A DNA stretch of 64,000 bases, taken from Miscanthus floridulus (lineage: Eukaryota; Streptophyta; Magnoliopsida; Poales; Poaceae). A program made the translations under genes and the position numbers. Shown one piece after another: positions 56,954 to 64,000 of this stretch. The DNA lies in contig NC_089589.1 of NCBI RefSeq assembly GCF_019320115.1, positions 20,432,749 through 20,496,748 of the forward strand, in the 5' to 3' direction. The notes beneath the pieces were generated by a model that worked only from the letters and a program-made list of their open reading frames with translations, ran no database searches and had not been told where the DNA came from. How positions within the stretch are numbered: the first letter of the stretch is position 1; every line of letters starts with the position of its first letter.

Positions 56954-57693
56954 CTCTACTGGGCGACTTAGTTGTGCAGGAAAATCTTGCATGTCCTCCA
57001 CCCGTGTGATTGTCCCTTTAATTTCGATGCCGGTGCCTTTGGGAGTTTGACTTTGACTCAAATTTTCTTTGTCGAAGATGAGTAGCTTTCAAATGTTTAT
57101 CTTGCGGATTAGCTTTATTGCTATCTGGAATTTTAATACACAGGTCCACCTCTATGCGAAGTACCCAGCCTGGCGGGACCGGAACAGCAGACCTCACCAG
57201 ATCAAGACTCGCCTCCGAGCGGCCAAGAAATTGACAAGATTCCTCTGCAGCCCAAAAAATCATCCCAAAAAGTCGTGTCAACTTCCTTGAAGAATTAAAA
57301 TAACATTTATAATAGAAATAAGTATCATTGGATTTTTCTTTAATTATATTTTAATAGTATACCAAATTGATATTAATTTTCTCTATAATTTTAGTTAAAA
57401 TTGAGATGTTTTTTGACTCTTGGTGAAGAAAGTTGAAATGAATTATAATTTGAAATGGAAGGAGTACCTGTGAAGAGCAGGCTTCCAACTCGGAAGGGGA
57501 CGCTGTGCCTGTGTTCATCGACGATGAACGCCACGATTTTACCGCAGACACTGGAGATGACGTTATTATTGACCCGCCGCAGGTTGACCTCCACAGTGTA
57601 CGGGACCATGAACATCTCCGGAAAACTCACCTTGAGCATCTCCGGGTAAGCAAATGACAATAAATCTCCCACCATGTATTCCTCTACAGCACA
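56954..57693 (-). pseudogene. DUF6598 remnant and linker exon, module a
   Basis: The upstream part (57675-57480) retains the middle of the DUF6598 fold (VPYTVEVNLRRV..., CGKIVAFIVD, PFRVGSLLFTG) but not the LTGPY start. A Stowaway MITE then interrupts it. The downstream part (57281-57030) has SLDLVRSAVPVPPGW.LRIEVDLCIKI. It runs, with a frame change, into a linker segment (ITRVEDMQD... to RPVE) that ends at the donor gtaaac (56953). No intron separates DUF6598 from linker here, unlike module d. No RIP exon is recognisable to its right, so the array is truncated or decayed upstream. Confidence 0.6.
57290..57466. mobile_element. Stowaway-like MITE inside module a
   Basis: AT-rich sequence with the typical order ccaaattgatattaatt, tttttgactcttggt, ttataatttgaaatggaaggagta at its right edge (57450-57466). 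The left terminus is missing or diverged. Confidence 0.55.
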
Positions 57694-57807
57694 GGAATTC
57701 CCGTTAGTTCCAATAACTCTTGACAGGGTGACGTGAGGATAATCTAACTAGAATTTTGGGCAGGTATTGATCGAAAAAAAAGAATTTTGGGTAGGTTTCT
57801 GATTATC

Positions 57808-58014
57808 GGGGCCTGTTTGGATTATGATGTCTAAAGTTTAGTTGATTAAAGTTGAGGACTAAAAATTTATGCCACTTTAGTCACATATGTGGTCTAAAGT
57901 TTTGTGAGATCGTTTAAATTTTAGACAACACTTTAGACCTCTTGCTTGGAGCCTCAAGAACAAAAGTGGTCTAAAGTATAGTGGTAGTTTAGACCATAGG
58001 TCCAAACAGGGCCT
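57808..58014. mobile_element. MITE with GGGCCTGTTTGGA ends
   Basis: About 207 bp from ggggcctgtttggattatg to ccataggtccaaacagggcctc. The terminal inverted repeats match over about 13 bp (GGCCTGTTTGGA). The interior is built of tctaaag/ctttaga words in both orientations. No coding capacity. The class (Tourist-like or hAT-like) is not certain because the target duplication is unclear. Confidence 0.65.
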
Positions 58015-58560
58015 CAATTTACCACACATCTTGCATTGCCTACCAATCCTCCCCAATGTTATCTTTACTATATTACTATTACTAATTAGAGGCCCTAACG
58101 GAGGCACTATATTAATTCTTATCAGATGCGCTAGGAAAAAAAGATAAATCCTACAAAACCTCACAATAATAATTAACATAGCCTTTAATTTGGTAGACTC
58201 TGATCATCATCGTAGATAATAGCCATTGGATCTATTGGAATTTATAAAAAAAGCACATTGTTTAGCTTGTTTAGAGTTGTTGGTTTCTATGAATCAACTA
58301 CAGTTGTGACTTAAATGATTGTCTATGTTATGCATGACTTCCACGCGTTCATTTTCACATAGTTAGCATGTTCTGTACATGTCAAAGAAACATTCGAAGT
58401 ACTTAGCAAAGGACTACGTCAAACTTATGTACTGTTTGTTGTCTTGGTACTGATACCGGATAGCTTTCAACTCTGTAGCTGTCTGAGGTGCAATTGTGCA
58501 GCCACTTACTCTATTTCATTGCCTTCAACTCTCAAGACCGTTAACTAGCAAGTGGTGAAG
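58015..58560. other. No feature recognised
   Basis: AT-rich DNA with no convincing open frame, repeat or RNA gene. Confidence 0.5.
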
Positions 58561-59330
58561 TTTGTATTATTATTGCTTAGGAAGGGTGATCTATTGTTGG
58601 GGGAGCGCCCTCAATGCACCACCCTACCTCAAGGCCCTCAACCCACCTTTTCCCCACGTGATTGAAGTTGTACGCTTGCCATGGAGAACCCTCACGCTCC
58701 CATCCGGCCTTTGCCTATGCCTTAGCCACCAGTATCGCTCCGATGGGAGCAGGCTCTGGGACACCCACGATGACTTGGCCTATTGTGGTCTCTCTTCGAT
58801 TCTTTGTCTTGCAGGGTTAGGGGCGATGCGCAAAGCCGGCCGATCAAGAAGTACCTAAGCAGCCTTCCCACGAGCACCGTCTCTGGCAGATGGAGAAAGG
58901 TGGTCCCTCCAAGCGGAGCTCCTGATGGCGTCTTCTGGGTAGTTGGGTACGGGGCACCAGAGTGTCTGCAATGCCCCTGTACAAATGTAAGGAGGCCCCT
59001 GGTCGGTTTCTTGGCAACTATAATTTTGTTGTGCCCCCCGAGTACGGCCTATAAATACCCGGCGGCACTACAGCGTAAAAGGACAAATTAATTGTCATTC
59101 ACCCCTGAATTTATTTCACTTACACTAGCCCTCACTTATAACTTTGCCCTGCCTCGTTACATTCTCTCCTGTGGGACACCCTTAGCCTCCACCGCATTGC
59201 TCGTAAGAGTGGGTTTGGAGGCAGAGCGAAGCCCCCACATCTATATGCACATAACGACACATAATGTGTTAGTCATGCACTTTACGTCACATAATGTGTT
59301 AGTCATGCCATAGCTGATCGGTTTAATTTA
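58561..59330 (+). other. Probable LTR fragment with TATA box
   Basis: It is GC-richer than its surroundings. CCTATAAATACCC at about 59048-59060 looks like an LTR or gene promoter, followed by sequence resembling an R/U5 region. Open frames 58562-58858 and 58783-59091 have no domain. A 31-bp repeat (cacataatgtgttagtcatgc) occurs twice at about 59250-59310. No partner LTR was found. Confidence 0.3.
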
Positions 59331-60880
59331 CTTTCTAAATTTATCCAGTGAAATATCTTTTTCCTGATTACTTTGATTTGAAGCTAATTCATTATGATAA
59401 TAATTATTGGCATTTCTCTTGCACTCTTAGGATCTTCATGTCTTGTTTAAATTTGCTAATCTTGCGAAGCTATGGAAATTAAATTTATTAGATGTGCGTA
59501 TTGATGATTATTGACCTGTTACGTAGTGTAGTTGCTCGCAGATCTTATACTAGAACTTGTATATAACTAATAACTAAGAGTAACTATTCTAAGTGAAGTA
59601 TGCCTTTTCTATTCTTCCATTTTATTACTTTGCATTACAACAATTCCAAAAGTGTGACACTTTAAGAACTATAAACTCTAACTATGTTATCTTATGTTTC
59701 AGACTGTTGATTTTAGAGGATATATACTCAGGGTTTCTGGATTTGTTTGACAAGAGAGTGATGTAAGCTTCTTTTCTCAAAAGTTTAAAAAGTCACTATG
59801 CTTAAGGTTTGACATGCATTTGTTTAAATGTGTCTATGAAACATTAGAATGAAACTATGCATTGAGAATACCAGTTTCATCAATGTTTCATTACATTTTA
59901 TCCGAGGTGGTATTCTTGGAAACAATACTATAAAACTCTTTACTGAGAATGGCCTAAGTACACATGATAACACAACCATGCAGAATATGGATACTTGCAG
60001 GTAGGGAGCAATGGGCAGATTCACTACTATGTCAAACACATAATTATGCTAAAATTTCAACTAAATTTGCATGCAATTTCCTATCTCATGTCTCTTTTGA
60101 GACATCTGTAACAAATTACCCACCTTCACTATTATTATAAATAACCTCTAAATATGCATCTAAATTACTTATATTTGTAGATATATAAAATATCCTAAAG
60201 TGCTCCCATATATGCTTTGTAAATTATCCATTTATATATTTTCAATATAGAAAATTAACTTAAGGTATACAGGCAGGACGAGTATCAGTGTGCAAGTCAC
60301 ACATCTATATGCATGTATGAACTATGACTATATATCGCTTTTCATGTGAAAGACTCTACGTTAATTCTCACCAAATGCATTAGAAAAAAGATAAATCCTA
60401 GAAATTCTCACAACAATCAGGAACATCTAGCCGTTAATTTGTTTTGTATCTATTTTGTTTTCTCATCATCATCATCATCATCATCAACATCATCATCATC
60501 ATCATCATCACCACCACCACCATCAATAATAGTTATTGGATCTATTTTGTTTTGTAAAAAAATTAACCACCCCTACCATTATAAAAAATACATAAAGTCC
60601 CCCTAATTTTACCTTTGAATTACCAACATATGCCATTATGCAAGAAAATTTTAAAAGAACTCTCTAGCTTTGTATCTAAATTCCCCACCAATGTCATTAT
60701 TAAAGATATTTTCAAATACCCCCTAATAGTTTTTTATAAATTACACATTTTGCCATTATGAAAGATAATGCAAAGTACCCTTATGTTTGCACAAAATACC
60801 CATGTATGCTATTATGAAAGAAAATATATCAAAATGTATTTGATGCACAAGATACACATGAGAATATATCAAAGCCGAGG
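59331..60880. other. AT-rich non-coding DNA with a trinucleotide microsatellite
   Basis: No gene recognised. A (CAT)n/(CAC)n microsatellite spans about 60463-60524 and produces a poly-Ser/Pro open frame (60346-60606) that is not a gene. Several segments beginning aattaccaccaatgccattatnaaa-like recur irregularly between 60560 and 60830. Confidence 0.45.
60463..60524. repeat. (CAT)n to (CAC)n microsatellite
   Basis: About 16 CAT/ATC units with one interruption, followed by five CAC units. Confidence 0.95.
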
Positions 60881-62000
60881 ACGGCTTTGTTTAAAGAAGG
60901 AGAGGATGATGAGCTCATGGTTTCACAAAATATATCTGAAGAAAATACTTGTTTAGTTTCAAATATGGTAACTGGTCTTCAATTTGGTGCTTTTTCTTCT
61001 GATGAAAAATATAAAGAAGGCAAAGGAAATATTTGCTCCAGGTGGACTTTCGTCTATGATCATCTTTAAGGGTGCAACATTTAAGAACAAAGATGATGAA
61101 AAGCCAAGAAAATATATTTAAGTTAGTTCTATGAAAGTTGATGTCACCAGAAATATTATTGGCATCAAGGAAAACTTGGAGAAGTGCTCGCTTTTTGCTT
61201 CATGCTGCCGGTGAACAGGTGAAGGTCACAGGTCCTCACGTTGATTTGCATCCTTGCCGAATTATTTAATTATTTTATAATGTGGAAGGTTTTGTTTGAG
61301 TCCTAGGTAATTAGGACTTGATTTGGGTTAGCAAGCTTGTCACGTGGGTTTTGGTTTTAGTGGTCGGACTTGGAGTTTGTTACATGCGTGCACCATGTGG
61401 TTGAGTCCGACCTGCGTGCCCCAAAGATTAGATTGGATTTTATTCGTGGAGTTATTCCCCGTTGAGCCGCCGCTCGTGAAACCCTAGAGGTTTACCGTTC
61501 TGGATCCCTGCGAGGATTTGTGTTGGTGTGTGCCCGAGGATTGATCCTTGGACTCGTGCTGGAATTGATTCAATTCCCCATCTTCTTATCATGGTTCGTC
61601 GTGGCCGCGGGTGGAAGGATTATCCTAGGGTTTGGTTTGCATCATCTATTGTAAGCTGATCCCTTTATCTATCAATAATATTGCTACTGCTGTGTTTGAT
61701 TTACTGGAGAAATTATTTCATCTGTGTGGAGAATATACACAATCTTATTTGGAGCTAGTTTGTTGCCGTGAATTTAATATTTGATTATTAGTGAGATTCA
61801 CGTGTCCTGTTGCTGGCCGTGCTGCTGCTCTATATGGTTGTGCCAGATTACTAGTTGACTGCTTGTGCGAATATATTTCGAGCTCTGAAATTCAGTCTAG
61901 CATCTATTGGTTCGAGCCTTGCAGCACTTATTATTTTCTATTGACTCAACTGAATCGAACTGATAATTCAGAGAAGCTATAATTTATTCTTGTACCGTGA
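60881..62000 (+). other. Coding-like fragment then LTR-like sequence
   Basis: Plus-strand 60887-61120 reads as a degenerate acidic/lysine-rich protein (KEGEDDELMVSQNISEEN..., then GATFKNKDDEKPRKYI) with frame changes; no family is recognised. Bases 61200-61800 (aaccctagaggtttacc, cgtgctggaattgattcaattcccc) look like the LTR or leader of a copia-type element. No complete structure could be delimited. Confidence 0.3.
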
Positions 62001-62059
62001 AAGATTGGACTTATTATTGGGCATCGTAGATGTGTCCTCATCATATCCCTATTGATATC

Positions 62060-62487
62060 TACAGGATCGGCGGGACCGGCATGAAGGAGAAGAAGGATCC
62101 GACAACCCTAGAAGCCTTCTTCTCTCTCTCGTTCTTCTCCTTTTCCTCCTCTGTAACCCGCGCTTTCCCTTCGCCTATAAAAGGGGAAGCAGGGCGCCCC
62201 ATGAAAGGGGGGATCAGGACACAAGAGTACAACACGAGCACACGACTAAGCGGCAAGCGAGCTTTCAGCACCCGTTCACTACTTCCACCAGAGACTTGGG
62301 ATTCTCTCCCTCTCTCGCCTGTTTGTAACCCCTACTACAAACCAAGTGCCGGTAACATGAGCAGCAGTGAACTGGATGTAGGGACATTCCGCCCAAACTA
62401 GTATAAACCCTTGTGTCCTCCAAGCACACCATCCGAGCGAGACGCGCAAATACAAATTTATTCGTCGGTGGTCCGAAAACACCAACA
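62060..62487 (+). repeat. Plus-oriented LTR with TATA box, inserted into Tat element F
   Basis: CCTATAAAAGGGG at 62175-62187, then a GC-rich transcribed-looking region. It ends gtccgaaaacaccaaca at 62487, a usual 3' end for a gypsy LTR in grasses. Directly to its right the minus-strand RT start of another Tat element is cut, so this is an insertion edge. The left limit is uncertain. Confidence 0.45.
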
Positions 62488-62511
62488 CTTTGCACTTCTT
62501 CTTTCGCTGCT

Positions 62512-63357
62512 TCAGCTCTTTCTGAACTTTTGCAACCTTGGGATAGATCCTTTCGTCACATACTGGTTATGCTGAGCCAGATTCCTACTGACGCCTTGCA
62601 GGTCTTTGGCTGACCAGGTGAAAACATTGTCATTTTCATGCAGAAATGAAATAAGGTTCTGCTTCTCTTGGTTCGATAAATTTGTGCCGATATGAACACA
62701 CTTGTCTGGTACTGCCTCGGTTAAAGGCATTTTCTGAGTATTTTCTCTAGTTTCTGCCCTCGGACTAGTGATTTTTCTGCTGTCCCATTCGTTTTCTTCT
62801 AGCTTTTTGGTCACTTCATTGATGAGGCTATATCCAGGTATGTGTTTTCCCTCTATGCGCCTTGAGGCGAGTTGATCCCCGTGTACAGTGATTATGCCAA
62901 AAGGTGAAGGCATTTTCATGCACAGATAACTTTGCTTAATCACCACTTCGAATTTGTTGGTGAAACCTCTGCTGAAAATAGCAGTGTATGGGTAGTCCAT
63001 GTTGACTATGTCAAACATTATTGTTTCCATCCTTACTCTTTCACCTTCTTCGAATGATACTCAAATGGCCTTTTTGCCAATAGCATCTATCTTTTTACCG
63101 CCGAAACCGAACAGGGAGTTTCCTGCCAGTTCAAGGGTGCGCCTATCCAATCCCATAGACTCAAAGGCCTTGATGAAAAGAATATACGCCGAGCTTCCCA
63201 TGTCGATCAGAATGTTGTGCAACGTATAGCCAGCCACATTCGCTGTTGCGACGAAAGCGTCGGAATGCAGGAAGTCTCTCACATGGAAATCGCTTTCGTC
63301 AAAGGTGATTAAGACCAAGGACCAAGCTAGTCTGTTCAAGGGTAGCCTTGGGGACAC
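62512..63357 (-). pseudogene. Tat protease and RT start of element F
   Basis: Two frames (63357-63061 and 63030-62512) separated by a stop near 63061. The first holds the aspartic protease with DMGSS in place of DTGSS; Thr-to-Met fits a C-to-T change in ACG. The second holds the protease C-terminus and the acidic linker with FTWSAKDLQGV before the RT fingers. Inactive by the stop, the active-site change and the truncation. Confidence 0.75.
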
Positions 63358-63561
63358 CGTATGGACTCTCCTTTCATAATCCCTTCTTGCTCTCTTGCTT
63401 TCAAGTTCCTGGTTGGACCCGCCTGTTATGGCACAAATGTGACCATGTGATGGAAGAATGCTATTGACGGTGTGTTGATCTGATGCATTCTCCTGTTTGG
63501 CCTAGTTCTGCAGGTTGGACTATTGTTGATCTAGTTGGATTGGTGAAGATACCGCAACTGA

Positions 63562-63629
63562 CTGAGTTGGGTACTAAGCGAACTGCTGATAAGGTCTGAG
63601 TTGGGTACTAAGCGAACTGCTGATAAGGT
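63562..63629. repeat. 34-bp exact tandem duplication in Tat F gag
   Basis: Two identical copies of a 34-bp unit (ctgagttgggtactaagcga...aaggt), starting at 63562 and 63596. Thirty-four is not a multiple of three, so the duplication shifts the gag frame. Confidence 0.92.
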
Positions 63630-64000
63630 GGGAATGTTGGGTACTGCTAGGCGAAAGGTGCTTGGGAACAACCTTGAAAAAAGCTCTGCTGATGCATTAC
63701 ATTTTGGCTGACCGGAAGGGGCAGCTGACTATAGAACTGAGTGTGGTTGCTCTCGGCGCGAGGTGCATTGTGAAAGACGTGCTTGCGTGCTTCACTGCTT
63801 CTGGACGCCTCATCCTTCTCCTTTAGCTCTCTAGCCATCTGACTGTACTTGCAATCTCTGGTGAAGTGATCAGCGTTTTCACCGCTTATAGCATAGTATG
63901 GGGCCTTGGCCCTCTTCCTTGACCTCTACCGTCTCGTCCCCGGTGTGGTGTACGGCCGCCTCTACCGCCGTGCACCAGAAAGTCGAAAGAGCGATACAAT

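Larger units (their letters stand above)
47082..57693 (-). other. Modular RIP / DUF6598 gene (whole locus)
   Basis: On the minus strand, exons alternate: DUF6598 remnant (a), RIP (b), DUF6598 (b), RIP (c), DUF6598 (c), RIP (d), DUF6598 (d), linker exon. Every recognisable boundary is GT..AG in phase 0. Introns are 92 nt (54980-55071), 143 (54189-54331), 99 (53179-53277), 118 (52289-52406), about 109 once the solo LTR is discounted (47931-50225), and 147 (47145-47291). A 637-nt intron between a and b contains MITE sequence. The gaps of 118 and 143 nt between a DUF6598 exon and the next RIP exon leave no room for a terminator plus promoter, so I infer one transcription unit. Neither a first exon nor a true stop is visible. 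RIP plus DUF6598 is the layout of JIP60-like grass proteins. Confidence 0.6.
62488..64000 (-). mobile_element. Third Tat-lineage element, truncated at both window edges
   Basis: On the minus strand, from the right: gag end with a zinc-knuckle-like region (63960-63640), protease (63357-63061) and the linker to RT (63030-62512), matching the Tat element at 20435 in order and wording (GFGGKKIDAIGK, YPYTAIFSRGF, MKMPSPFGIITV.G, FTWSAKDLQGVSR). It stops at 62488 at an LTR insertion. The protease site reads IDMGSS rather than IDTGSS. It continues beyond 64000. Confidence 0.75.

Noticed and set aside
60346..60606. Ser/Pro-rich 86-codon frame
   Set aside because: Encoded by a CAT/CAC microsatellite.

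Overview
The window comes from a large, repeat-rich nuclear genome of a grass (Poaceae, probably a panicoid or andropogonoid). The evidence is nested LTR retrotransposons of the Tat, Tekay-like and SIRE/Maximus types, a Helitron 3' end of the common grass form, hAT and Stowaway MITEs, and a gene family pairing a ribosome-inactivating-protein (RIP) domain with a grass-type DUF6598 domain, as in jasmonate-induced JIP60-like proteins. I cannot name the species from sequence alone.

Layout. (1) 1-14.2 kb: a gag-like retroelement gene (minus strand) is split by a Tat-lineage Ty3/gypsy element (757-13125) that lost gag, protease and half of its RT. It carries an antisense multi-exon gene with a plant mobile domain (PMD), and its integrase is interrupted by a 3.28-kb solo LTR (7514-10793). 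(2) 14.2-15.8 kb: GC-rich and LTR-like sequence of unclear origin. (3) 15.8-36.6 kb: a SIRE/Maximus copia element (minus strand) whose gag is split by a nearly full-length Tat element (20435-33926, TSD ccttg both sides). That Tat element has gag, protease, RT/RNase H and integrase on the minus strand, a 5 x 68-bp tandem array, and an antisense multi-exon Transposase_28/gene-23-like gene with its own TATA box and poly(A) signal. (4) 36.9-45.0 kb: a non-coding LTR element with Athila-like PBS and PPT (36939-43946), then an inverted relative. (5) 45.0-46.97 kb: a SIRE LTR with PBS, then sequence ending in a Helitron 3' terminus. (6) 47.08-57.69 kb: the only host-gene-like locus, a minus-strand modular gene with alternating RIP and DUF6598 exons, all phase 0 and joined by introns of about 90-150 nt. 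It was later hit by two hAT MITEs in exons, a solo LTR in an intron, Stowaway remnants and the Helitron. (7) 57.7-62.5 kb: MITEs, LTR fragments and mostly unassigned AT-rich DNA. (8) 62.5-64 kb: the protease/RT start of a third Tat element running off the right edge.

The retrotransposon genes are decayed. Premature TAG codons often sit where relatives have CAG, RT and protease active sites carry G-to-A-type changes, and frameshifts are common. The two antisense genes inside the Tat elements share a layout: TATA box near the element's 3' LTR, many small exons, a coiled-coil C-terminal half, and AATAAAGTTT at the end. The most interesting feature is the RIP/DUF6598 array. Three RIP modules and four DUF6598 modules are arranged so that they can be spliced in frame into one very large protein, yet only one RIP module keeps every expected active-site residue in an open frame.
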